Shown: one piece after another, positions 1 through 7,323 of the stretch | Position numbering within the stretch: the stretch's first letter is position 1 | Layout of the letters: each line of letters opens with the position of its first letter | Origin: Pilimelia anulata | Lineage (GTDB): Bacteria > Actinomycetota > Actinomycetes > Mycobacteriales > Micromonosporaceae | Length of the DNA: 64,000 nt | Direction of reading: 5' to 3' | NCBI RefSeq assembly: GCF_014647895.1 | Contig: NZ_BMQB01000001.1 | Coordinates: 1,008,018 to 1,072,017, forward strand | The notes under the pieces: generated by a model | Database searches by the model: none | What the model was told of the DNA's origin: nothing | The model's input: only the letters and a program-made list of their open reading frames with translations | Translations under genes and position numbers: made by a program

Positions 1-225
1 CCGCAGCCCAACCGGGGGATCGGCATGGACAGCCTGGTCGGCTCCACGGCGGCCGTCGTCGCCGTGGTGAACGAGGCGGCCGGCCAGGTGCGGATCGACG
101 GCGAGCTGTGGTCCGCCAGGGCCGCGGCCGCCCGGTACGAGCCGGGAACCCGGGTCCGGGTCGTCGGGGTCGACGGAGCCACCGTATGGGTGGACGCGGC
201 CGAGGGGGAAGAGGGGGAGCGGTGA
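1..225 (+). CDS. NfeD-like protein, C-terminal part
   Basis: Reading frame 1 is open from the first base, so the gene begins upstream and only about 74 residues are visible. The segment 'SLVGSTAAVVAVVNEAAGQV' followed by 'IDGELWSARA' and a beta-rich tail is the OB-fold of NfeD C-terminal domains. NfeD proteins are membrane-anchored partners of SPFH proteins (slipin/flotillin type). The stop codon overlaps the GTG of the downstream SPFH gene by 4 bp, the classical NfeD-slipin operon layout. Product assignment rests on this motif and the neighbour. Confidence 0.8.
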   Translation, partial: PQPNRGIGMDSLVGSTAAVVAVVNEAAGQVRIDGELWSARAAAARYEPGTRVRVVGVDGATVWVDAAEGEEGER

Positions 226-1259
226 CTACTGCCATCGTCGTCGGCGCCATCGCGCTGATCGTGATCGTCGTCCTGGCCCGGTCCGTACGGATCGTGCCGC
301 AGCAGCGGATGGACGTCGTGGAGCGGCTCGGCCGCTACCAGCGCACGCTGGGGCCGGGGCTCAACCTGCTGGTCCCGTTCATCGAGGCCGTCCGCACCAA
401 GGTGGACATGCGCGAGCAGGTCGTCAGCTTCGAACCGCAGCCCGTGATCACCTCGGACAACCTGGTGGTCTCCATCGACACGGTCCTGTACTTCAAGGTG
501 GTGGACCCGGTCCGGGCGACGTACGAGATCGCCCACTTCCTCCAGGCCATCGAGCAGCTCACGGTCACCACGCTGCGCAACGTCATCGGCTCGCTGGACC
601 TGGAGCGGGCGCTGACCAGCCGGGACCAGATCAACCAGCACCTGTCCGGCGTGCTCGACGAGACCACCGGCCGGTGGGGCATCAAGGTCACCCGGGTGGA
701 GATCAAGGCGATCGAGCCGCCGCCGAGCATCCGCGACTCGATGGAGAAGCAGATGCGCGCCGAGCGGGACCGCCGCGCCGCGATCCTCAACGCCGAGGGA
801 CTCAAGCAGTCGCAGATCCTCACCGCCGAGGGCGAGAAGCAGGCCGCGGTACTGCGCGCCGACGGCGACCGGCAGGCCCGCATCCTGCAGGCCGAGGGCC
901 AGGCCAAGGCGATCCGGACGGTGTTCGACGCCATCCACACCGCGAACCCGAGCCAGAAGGTGCTGGCGTACCAGTACCTGCAGGCCCTCCCGCAGATCGC
1001 CAACGGCCAGGCCAACAAGGTCTGGATCGTGCCGGCGGAGCTGTCCAGGGCGCTGGAGGGCATCGGTGGCGCGCTCGGCGGGCTGGCCAACATGGTCGGC
1101 GACGCCCCGGTCGAGCCGCTCACCGACGCCGACGTCGCCGCCGAGGCGGCCCGGGCCGCGGAGGAGGCGACCCGGGCGGCGCAGCAGGTCAACGCCGAGG
1201 TCCGCGCGGCCGAGGCGCAGGTCTCGTCGAACCGCCCGGCGGCCCCGCCGGCGATCTGA
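222..1259 (+). CDS. SPFH/Band 7 membrane protein (slipin-like)
   Basis: A 345-residue protein starting at a GTG that overlaps the NfeD stop (GTGA). It has one N-terminal transmembrane helix (about residues 3-20), then a Band 7 domain beginning 'RIVPQQRMDVVERLGRY', with the conserved stretch around 'RNVIGSLDLERALTSRD'. A charged helical region rich in Glu, Ala and Gln follows (about 175-240), which normally drives oligomerisation, and the tail is Ala-rich. The family forms membrane scaffolds with NfeD and is linked to membrane microdomains and protein quality control. The longer open frame from base 108 overlaps nfeD and is rejected. Confidence 0.92.
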   Translation: MTTAIVVGAIALIVIVVLARSVRIVPQQRMDVVERLGRYQRTLGPGLNLLVPFIEAVRTKVDMREQVVSFEPQPVITSDNLVVSIDTVLYFKVVDPVRATYEIAHFLQAIEQLTVTTLRNVIGSLDLERALTSRDQINQHLSGVLDETTGRWGIKVTRVEIKAIEPPPSIRDSMEKQMRAERDRRAAILNAEGLKQSQILTAEGEKQAAVLRADGDRQARILQAEGQAKAIRTVFDAIHTANPSQKVLAYQYLQALPQIANGQANKVWIVPAELSRALEGIGGALGGLANMVGDAPVEPLTDADVAAEAARAAEEATRAAQQVNAEVRAAEAQVSSNRPAAPPAI

Positions 1260-1356
1260 CCGGCCCGGCCGGGCGGCCCCGCCGCCGCGGCCGGGACACG
1301 ACCGGCGGCCGTACCCCGGCCGCCGGTCGCCGCGCGCGGCCGGGGAGACTGGCGGG

Positions 1357-2175
1357 GTGGCGGAGCACGGGGGACCGGTACCGGTCGGGGCGGACGACGA
1401 GCGGCTCGCCGACTACCGCGAGCTGACCGACGTCGCCCTGCGCACCCGGTGGGAGCAGCCGCACGGCCTGTTCATCGCCGAGGGCGAGCTGGTCCTGCGC
1501 CGGGCGCTGCGCGCCGGGTACCGCCCCCGTTCCTTCCTGCTCGACGCCAAGCGGGCCGACCAATTCCCCGACCTGTACGCCGCCGGCGCCCCGGTCTACA
1601 CCGCGCCGCCGGACGTCCTCGAGGCGGTCACCGGCTTCCACGTCCACCGCGGCGTCCTCGCCTCCTTCCACCGCCGCCCGCTGCCCGCCGCCGCGCGGCT
1701 GCTCGCCGACTGCCGGCGCGTGGTGGTCCTGGAGGACCTGGTCAACCACACCAACATCGGCGCGGTCTTCCGCGCCGCGGCGGCCCTCGGCGTGGATGGG
1801 GTGCTGCTCACCCCGCGCTGCGCCGACCCGCTGTACCGGCGCTCGGTCCGGGTGAGCATGGGCGAGGTGTTCGCCGTCCCGTACGCCACCCTCGACGCCT
1901 GGCCCGCCGGGCTGGCGACCGTTCGGGACGCGGGGTTCACCGCGCTGGCGATGACGCCGGCGCCGGACGCGGTACCGATCCAGGAGCTGCCGGCGGCGGA
2001 CCGGGAGCGGACCGCGCTGCTGATCGGCGCGGAGGGGCCGGGGCTGAGCGAGGCGGCGCTGCGGGGGAGCGACCGGCGGGTGGTGATCCCGATGCGCCGG
2101 GGCGTGGACTCGCTCAACGCGGCGGCCGCGGCGGCGGTGGCGTTCTGGGAACTCTCCCGCACCGACCCGCAATAA
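1357..2175 (+). CDS. TrmH/SpoU-family RNA 2'-O-methyltransferase
   Basis: A 272-residue protein with a GTG start chosen as the first start that gives a normal SpoU N-terminus. The N-terminal 'substrate-binding' part (residues about 15-100) is followed by the trefoil-knot SpoU domain: motif 1 'NHTNIGAVFRAAAALGVDGV', motif 2 'LLIGAEGPGLS' and motif 3 'VVIPMRRGVDSLNAAAA'. All three SAM/knot motifs are intact, so it should transfer a methyl group from SAM to a ribose 2'-OH of rRNA or tRNA. The exact nucleotide target cannot be read from sequence. It lies 97 bp after the SPFH gene and probably has its own transcript. Confidence 0.9.
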   Translation: MAEHGGPVPVGADDERLADYRELTDVALRTRWEQPHGLFIAEGELVLRRALRAGYRPRSFLLDAKRADQFPDLYAAGAPVYTAPPDVLEAVTGFHVHRGVLASFHRRPLPAAARLLADCRRVVVLEDLVNHTNIGAVFRAAAALGVDGVLLTPRCADPLYRRSVRVSMGEVFAVPYATLDAWPAGLATVRDAGFTALAMTPAPDAVPIQELPAADRERTALLIGAEGPGLSEAALRGSDRRVVIPMRRGVDSLNAAAAAAVAFWELSRTDPQ

Positions 2176-2421
2176 CTCCCACACCTCCCGCCGCCGGCGC
2201 GCGCCCGGCCCCAGCGATCATGGGATCAGACACCTGATGCGGCATGCGAAAGGTGCATCACCCTGTGATCACGGGTGGTGTCACGCGATTTCGCGTGGGG
2301 GTCGGGGCGTGCGTCGCTCGCTTGTCGAGTCGGTGTCGGGTGGGTGGGCGTTCGGTGTTGGGTGAGGTGCGTTCGGCGGCGTGGCGGTTGTTGATCGTGG
2401 GGCGGGCGTCTGCGAGGGTTC

Positions 2422-2440
2422 CCCCGCGCGGCGCGCGGGG
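2422..2440. promoter_or_regulatory. perfect GC hairpin upstream of the YdjM-like gene
   Basis: CCCCGCGC, a 3-nt loop (GGC) and GCGCGGGG form an 8-bp perfect stem, 23 bp before the next start codon. No T tract follows. The 288-bp gap 2176-2463 around it carries no gene I can support. Its middle part (2290-2415) is G/T-rich compared with flanking genes and contains 'GTGATCAC' at about 2271-2278. A 5' leader structure or attenuator is possible; function is not shown. Confidence 0.3.
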
Positions 2441-2463
2441 CGCCGCTCGATCCTCGGGAGTGG

Positions 2464-3282
2464 ATGATCCGGATGATGGGCCCGTCGCACGCACTGTCCG
2501 GGGCGGCCGTCTGGCTGGTGGGCTCGTGGATCGCCGACCACGGGTACGGCTACGCCCAGACGCCCGCCGCGCTGGCGATCGGCACCGCCGTCTGCGCGGG
2601 CGGGGCGCTGCTGCCCGATCTGGACATGTCCGGGAAGGTCACCGCCAACAGGGGCGGGGCGACCGTGGCCCGGACGTTCGGCATCGCGACGCTGTTCCTC
2701 GCCGAGGTGATCGAGAAGCTCAGCCTGTTCGTGTACCACGCCACCAAGCTGCGCCGGGACCCGTCGCGGCGCAACGGGCACCGGACGTTCACCCACACGC
2801 TGCCGTTCGTCGCGCTGGTCGGCTGGGGTACGACGTGGCTGTGCGTGCGGTACGGCAAGTGGGCGGTGCTCGGCATCCTGTTCGTCATGATCGGGCTGGC
2901 GCTGCGCGGCCTGTTCGACCGGTGGGCCGACCGGACCGGGTGGCTCGGCGTGACGGTCATCGCCGCCGGCGGGGCGTACGCGGCGTACCTGACGCTGCCG
3001 GGGGCGCGCTCGTACCCGGAGCTGGGGTTCGCCGTCGCCGTCGGCTGCCTGGTGCACCTGCTCGGCGACCTGATCACCAGCGCCGGCATCCCCATTCTGT
3101 GGCCGCTGCCGCTGGGCGGGCGGACCTGGCGGATGATCGGGCTGCCGAAGGGGGTCGCGGTCCGCGCGGGCGGGCCGGGCGAGGTGGCGCTGCGCGGGCT
3201 GTTCGTGCTGGCCTCGCTGCTCGCGGCGATGGCGCTGGCCGCGCCGGGCGCGGTCGACCGGGTGATCGTCACACTGTCCTGA
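2464..3282 (+). CDS. YdjM-type metal-dependent hydrolase-fold membrane protein
   Basis: A 272-residue polytopic membrane protein. The invariant metal-ligand positions of the YdjM/DUF457 family are visible: 'PSHALSG' at the start, 'LLPDLDM' near residue 57, 'NGHRTFTHTLPF' near 105 and 'LVHLLGDLIT' near 200. Four to six hydrophobic helices separate these. In E. coli the homologue is an SOS-induced inner-membrane protein, but no actinobacterial LexA box (GAACN4GTTC) is seen upstream here. The enzymatic activity of the family is unproven. Two closely spaced ATGs occur at the start (2464 and 2473). Confidence 0.88.
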   Translation: MIRMMGPSHALSGAAVWLVGSWIADHGYGYAQTPAALAIGTAVCAGGALLPDLDMSGKVTANRGGATVARTFGIATLFLAEVIEKLSLFVYHATKLRRDPSRRNGHRTFTHTLPFVALVGWGTTWLCVRYGKWAVLGILFVMIGLALRGLFDRWADRTGWLGVTVIAAGGAYAAYLTLPGARSYPELGFAVAVGCLVHLLGDLITSAGIPILWPLPLGGRTWRMIGLPKGVAVRAGGPGEVALRGLFVLASLLAAMALAAPGAVDRVIVTLS

Positions 3283-3288
3283 CCGGAC

Positions 3289-3321
3289 GCCCACCCTGGC
3301 CGGAAGCCCACCCTGGCCGGA
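3289..3321. repeat. 16-bp tandem direct repeat
   Basis: GCCCACCCTGGCCGGA occurs twice (3289-3304 and 3306-3321), separated by one base, directly after the YdjM-like stop codon. Origin is probably a small duplication. No function is evident. Confidence 0.75.
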
Positions 3322-3511
3322 CGGCCGCCGCGCGGGGCCAGCGCGCGGGCGCGGTCGAGGACGGCGTCCGCCGCAACCGCACCCGGCGGCGGCGCGCCCC
3401 GCGGCGGACGGGGACGCCGATCACCGCGGGCCGGGGCCGAGCGCCCGGCGGCGCCGCCGGCCGGAACCGTCGGGCGGCGCCGCCGGGTGGCCGGCGGGTC
3501 GGGCGGCGGGG

Positions 3512-3850
3512 TCAGGCAGCGGGGGCGCCGGCGGCGGATCGGGTCGGCCACACCTCGAGTACCCGGGCGGCGTGCGCCAGGGCCAGGTTGCGGCGCAGCC
3601 GCTCGGACGGGCCGCGCAGGATCAGCGCGCCGGACATCCGGCGGGCCCGGCGGTGCGCGTCGAGCAGGACGTCGATCGCGGCGGCGTCCAGCGACGGGCA
3701 GCGCGCCAGGTCCACGACGAGGCGGCCGGGGCGCAGCGAGAGCGCCTCGTCCAGCAGGCGGCGCAGCCGGTCGGCCTGCGGGCCGCCGTACGCCTCGACG
3801 AGGACCACCTCGACGACGGGAATCCGATGGGCGGACTGCTGTGGGTCCAT
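3512..3850 (-). CDS. STAS-domain protein, anti-sigma-antagonist type
   Basis: A 112-residue protein made almost entirely of one STAS domain: 'GRLVVDLARCPSLDAAAIDV' followed by 'LLDAHRRARRMSGALILRGP'. STAS proteins of this size normally bind anti-sigma kinases and are switched by phosphorylation of a Ser/Thr in a D-S-S-G motif. Here the corresponding stretch reads L-D-A-A-A, so the phospho-acceptor appears to be replaced by Ala. No anti-sigma kinase gene adjoins it. It may be a constitutive antagonist or a structural/sensory STAS subunit. It is divergent from the response-regulator operon that starts at 3945. Confidence 0.85.
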   Translation of the reverse strand: MDPQQSAHRIPVVEVVLVEAYGGPQADRLRRLLDEALSLRPGRLVVDLARCPSLDAAAIDVLLDAHRRARRMSGALILRGPSERLRRNLALAHAARVLEVWPTRSAAGAPAA

Positions 3851-3944
3851 GGCACGCTCACCTCACCTTCCGGTACACCACAGTCGCTGTCGGTCATGGC
3901 AGCCCGCGCACAGCGACGTGACAGTCCTGTGACAACGGTCCGGC

Positions 3945-4640
3945 GTGCGTCATCATGACGGGGTGACCTCGGTGCTGGTAATCGACGACGACGATCGCAT
4001 CCGCGCGTCCCTGCTGCTGGCACTGGAGGACGAGGGGTACGCGCCGCGCGGCGCGGCCACCGCGGAGGACGGCCTGCGCGAGCAGTTCCGGATCCCGGCG
4101 GACGTCGTCCTCATCGACCTGATGCTGCCCGGCCTGGACGGCTTCGACGCGATCCGCGAGCTGCGCCGCCGCGACGGCGTGCCCATCGTGGTGATCAGCG
4201 CCCGCGCCGACACCCACGACATCGTCGCCGCGCTGGAGGCCGGCGCCGACGACTACCTGGTCAAGCCGGTCCAGGTCAAGGAGCTGAGCGCCCGGCTGCG
4301 GGCGCTGCGCCGGCGCACCGCCCGGGTGGCCGGCACCGGCGGCGTCGAGATCGTCTGCGGGGCGATCACGATCAAGCCGGCCGCGGGCGAGGTCACCCGG
4401 GATGGACTGGCCGTACCGGTGACGCGGACGGAGTTCCGGCTGCTCTGCGAGCTGGCCGAGCACGCCGGCATGGTGCTGTCCCGGCAGCAGTTGCTGGAGC
4501 GGGTGTGGCAGTACACCCACGGCGACGAGCGGCTGGTCGACGTCCACGTCGGCCGGCTCCGGCAGAAGATCGAGGACGACCCGTCGGACCCGCGGCTGCT
4601 GGTCACGGTCCGCGGCCTCGGGTACAAGATGCAGCGATGA
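3945..4640 (+). CDS. OmpR-family response regulator
   Basis: A 231-residue two-domain regulator. The receiver domain spans residues 9-120, with the acidic pocket 'IDDDD', the phospho-acceptor Asp58 in 'VVLIDLMLPGLDG' and Lys107 in 'DDYLVKP'. A winged-helix DNA-binding domain covers about 130-230, with 'TRTEFRLLCELAEHAG' and 'DVHVGRLRQKIE' ending in 'VRGLGYKMQR'. The GTG at 3963 is an equally plausible start (removing six residues). The stop overlaps the histidine kinase ATG (ATGA), so both are translated from one message. Its target promoters are not identifiable. Confidence 0.95.
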   Translation: MRHHDGVTSVLVIDDDDRIRASLLLALEDEGYAPRGAATAEDGLREQFRIPADVVLIDLMLPGLDGFDAIRELRRRDGVPIVVISARADTHDIVAALEAGADDYLVKPVQVKELSARLRALRRRTARVAGTGGVEIVCGAITIKPAAGEVTRDGLAVPVTRTEFRLLCELAEHAGMVLSRQQLLERVWQYTHGDERLVDVHVGRLRQKIEDDPSDPRLLVTVRGLGYKMQR

Positions 4641-6022
4641 GCCGGCTCAGCCTGCGCACCCGGATCGTCGCGATGTTCGGCGTGGGCGCGCTGGCGAGCT
4701 GCGCCACGATGGCCGCGCTGTCGTACGAGCTGACCCGGCGCACCCAGCTCGCCGCCCGGGAGCGGGTGGCGGTCCGGGCCGCGCAGGTCGACGCCCGGGT
4801 GGTGGTGGCCCGGCTGTCCACCGAGGACCCGGACCTGGTCGAGGTGCTGCGCTGGCTGGACACCGGCGGCAGCCGGCGGGTGCTGCTGCGCCGGGACGGC
4901 CGCTGGTACTCGCGCAGCGCCGACACCGGCCTGACGTCCGCCGTGCCGCGGCCGCTGCAACGCCGGGTCGCCGACGGTACGGCGAGCGTCCAGCGGGTGC
5001 GGCTGACCGCCGCGCCCGGCCTGGTCGTCGGGGTACCGCTGCCCAACGGCGACCAGCTCTACGTGGTCGAGTCGCTGCGCGAGCTGGACCGTACGCTGCG
5101 CGGCCTGTCCTGGATCATCGCGCTGGTGGCCGCCGGCACCACCGTGGCCGGCGCCGGCGTCGGCGCGTACGCCGCGCGGCGGGTGACCCGGCCACTGGCC
5201 CGGGTGACCGCGGCGGCCCGGGAGATCGCGGCCGGCGAGCCGACCGCCCGGCTGGACCCGGCCACCGAGCCGGACGTGGAGGAGCTGGCCACGGCGTTCA
5301 ACGACATGGTCGGCCAGCTCGCCCGCCGGATGGAGCTGGACCGCCGGTTCGCCGCCGACGTCAGCCACGAGCTGCGCTCGCCGTTGCAGACGCTGGTCGC
5401 CGCCGTGGACGTGCTGAACCGCCGCCGGGACGCGCTGGACGAGCGCAGCCGCCGCGCCCTGGACCTCGTGGTGGCCGAGTCGGACCGGTTCCGCCGGCTG
5501 GTCACCGACCTGCTGGACCTGTCCCGCGGCGACACCGCGCCGCGGTGCGCGCCGACCGACGTGGTGGCGCTGGCCCGGCACGCCTGCGGCCACGCCGCCG
5601 TCGACCCCGGCCTGGTGGCCGCTGACACCGGCGGCGACGACCGGTGGGAGGTCGACCCGCGGCGGTTCGAGCGGGTGCTGGTCAACCTGCTGGAGAACGC
5701 CGTCCGGCACGGCGGCGGCCCGGTCGCGATCACCGTGCGCAGCGCCGCCGACGCGCGGACGATCGAGATCGACGACGCCGGGCCCGGCGTGCGGCCGGGG
5801 GACCGGGGCCGGGTGTTCGACCGGTTCGTGCGCGGCCGGGCGGCGTCCGCGCGCGGCGACACCGACGGTACGGGGCTGGGCCTGGCCCTGGTCGCGGCGC
5901 ACGTGGCGGCGCACGGCGGCCGGGCGGACGTGGTGGACCGGCCCGGCGGCGGCGCCCGCTTCCGGGTGATCCTGCCGCGCCGGCCCGCCGACGCCGCCGC
6001 GCCGACCGGGGCGGCGCCGTGA
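4637..6022 (+). CDS. sensor histidine kinase, HAMP type
   Basis: A 461-residue kinase cognate to the preceding regulator. It has a transmembrane helix at about 9-28, an extracytoplasmic sensor region to about 155, a second helix at about 159-180, HAMP to about 235, HisKA with the H box 'DVSHELRSPL' (His244), and an ATP-binding domain with the N box 'NLLENAVRHG', then 'DDAGPGV' and 'GTGLGLALV'. The start overlaps the regulator stop, and its stop overlaps the GTG of a lipoprotein gene. The layout recalls mtrAB-lpqB, but the lipoprotein here is much shorter than LpqB. The signal sensed is unknown. Confidence 0.95.
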   Translation: MSRLSLRTRIVAMFGVGALASCATMAALSYELTRRTQLAARERVAVRAAQVDARVVVARLSTEDPDLVEVLRWLDTGGSRRVLLRRDGRWYSRSADTGLTSAVPRPLQRRVADGTASVQRVRLTAAPGLVVGVPLPNGDQLYVVESLRELDRTLRGLSWIIALVAAGTTVAGAGVGAYAARRVTRPLARVTAAAREIAAGEPTARLDPATEPDVEELATAFNDMVGQLARRMELDRRFAADVSHELRSPLQTLVAAVDVLNRRRDALDERSRRALDLVVAESDRFRRLVTDLLDLSRGDTAPRCAPTDVVALARHACGHAAVDPGLVAADTGGDDRWEVDPRRFERVLVNLLENAVRHGGGPVAITVRSAADARTIEIDDAGPGVRPGDRGRVFDRFVRGRAASARGDTDGTGLGLALVAAHVAAHGGRADVVDRPGGGARFRVILPRRPADAAAPTGAAP

Positions 6023-6582
6023 GCCGGGCCGCGGCGTTGCTGGCCGGGGCGTTGGCCGGGGTGCTGCTGGCCGGCGGGTGCGGGGTGCCGCCCGAGAGCG
6101 AGCCGCGCCCGATCCGGCCGCCGCTCGCGCTGCCCGCGCCGGCCGCCGCCACGCCGAGCGCGGGCGCGGACGCGGCCCTGCTGTACCTGGTCCGGGACGG
6201 GATGCTGGTGGCCGTGGACCGGCGGGTGCCGCCCACGGCGGCGCCGCGCGCGCTGCTCGCCGGCCTGGTCGCCGGGCCCACCGACGCTGAGAGCACGGCC
6301 GGGCTGTCCAGCCCGCTGGCCGGCACCGACCTGATCGGGGACGTCAGGCTGCAGAACGGCCGGGCCACCGTGGAGGTGCGGGTCCGGGCGGCGGTGGAGG
6401 GCAATCCGGGCGACGAGACGCTGGCGTACGCGCAGATCGTCTGCACGCTGACCGCCCGCCCGGACGTGCGCGGGGTGGTGTTCGTCAGCGCCGGCCGCCC
6501 GATCGCCGTGCCGCTGGCCGACGCGTCGCTGTCCCAGGGGCCGCTGACCAGGGCGGACTACGCCCCGCTACTGGCCCGCTGA
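6019..6582 (+). CDS. GerMN-domain lipoprotein
   Basis: A 187-residue protein with a lipoprotein signal peptide ending 'LLAGGC' (lipid Cys21), a Pro/Ala-rich linker and a GerMN (sporulation/spore germination) domain. Features of that domain are 'RALLAGLVAGPTDAESTAGL', 'VRLQNGRATVEV' and 'LAYAQIVCTLTARPDVRGVV'. The GTG start overlaps the kinase stop, so it is the third gene of the two-component operon. By analogy with LpqB it may modulate the extracytoplasmic sensor of the kinase. That role is inference from operon position; the domain call is firm. Confidence 0.88.
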   Translation: MSRAAALLAGALAGVLLAGGCGVPPESEPRPIRPPLALPAPAAATPSAGADAALLYLVRDGMLVAVDRRVPPTAAPRALLAGLVAGPTDAESTAGLSSPLAGTDLIGDVRLQNGRATVEVRVRAAVEGNPGDETLAYAQIVCTLTARPDVRGVVFVSAGRPIAVPLADASLSQGPLTRADYAPLLAR

Positions 6583-6594
6583 AGCCACTCCCCG

Positions 6595-6623
6595 CCCCCG
6601 CGCCCCGGGGGAGGGCGCGGGGG
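6595..6623 (+). terminator. hairpin terminator of the two-component operon
   Basis: An 11-bp perfect stem (CCCCCGCGCCC with GGGCGCGGGGG) and a 7-nt loop begin 12 bases after the lipoprotein stop. There is no U tract, as is common in high-GC actinomycetes. Confidence 0.65.
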
Positions 6624-7002
6624 CGCCCGGCACCGCCGGGCGTCGGACCGGTCGCTGTCCGGCGCGGGCTCGCCCACCCGCCGGGGTGACCGTCGGTGGG
6701 ACGGCGGCGGGGCCGCTGTTTCGGCGAGGGCGGTACCGGGCGCGGCGGGGGAGCGGTCGCGGGCGCGGCTGCGCGCCGCCGGCATGGGGACCTGCCGGTC
6801 CCCGGCCGCTGCACCCGGCCGGGGCGATGACTGCACTGATCGCTGGGCGCGCGCCGCATCGGGCCCACGTGACCGCTGCCCCCGTCCGCGAGGAGTGGAG
6901 CCCGCAGAACGTATGCCGCCCCGGACGACCGGCGCAAGAATTCTCGGCGATCGATAAGGCACAGCTAAGGAACCGGTCCGCGGGCCCGGTTCGGCGGCGG
7001 TC
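6624..7002. other. intergenic region between convergent genes
   Basis: No supportable gene. The stretch is GC-rich and separates the two-component operon from a small reverse-strand gene. Near its right end (6971-6991) AACCGG and CCGGTT form a 6-bp stem that could terminate the reverse-strand transcript ending at 7003. Confidence 0.5.
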
Positions 7003-7245
7003 TTACGGCCGGTACACGTCCCGGATCATCGCCAGCGCCCAGCGCATCCGGGGTACCGCCGTCTCCGGGTGCTCGCCGAACTCGCGGGCCATCAGCGCCG
7101 CGCAGCCGCGCTCGCCGTGCCGGGCGAGCGTGTGCTCGACCGCGTCCCGGACGGCGTCGGCCGCCGGGTGCTCCGACCGCTGGACGGGTGAGGCGAACAG
7201 CGCCTCGACCCGGGTCTCCTCGATGGTGATCGTCATGGTCGTCAT
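7003..7245 (-). CDS. small conserved-looking protein of unknown function
   Basis: An 80-residue acidic protein, not assigned to a family. It is cytoplasmic by composition, mostly helical, and contains 'ADAVRDAVEHTLARHGERGC' and 'EFGEHPETAVPRMRWALAMI'. Codon third positions are strongly GC-biased, as expected for real coding sequence. ATG start. It lies downstream of the transglutaminase-like gene on the same strand, but 78 bp separate its start from that gene's stop, so co-transcription is possible. Confidence 0.6.
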   Translation of the reverse strand: MTTMTITIEETRVEALFASPVQRSEHPAADAVRDAVEHTLARHGERGCAALMAREFGEHPETAVPRMRWALAMIRDVYRP

Positions 7246-7323
7246 CGCCGAACCCCCGATCGACGTTCCCGGTCGCGCCCGCCGGCGGGGAGAGCCGGCG
7301 CGCCCCCGGCCCCGCCGCCGGGG

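Noticed and set aside
335..1192. Long reverse-strand frame opposite the SPFH gene
   Set aside because: Mirror frame of a well-supported gene in GC-rich DNA; the Ser/Arg-rich product has no motif.
2244..3932. 562-codon forward frame across the YdjM-like gene and beyond
   Set aside because: Arg/Gly-rich translation of a shadow frame; it crosses a real gene and the STAS gene on the other strand.
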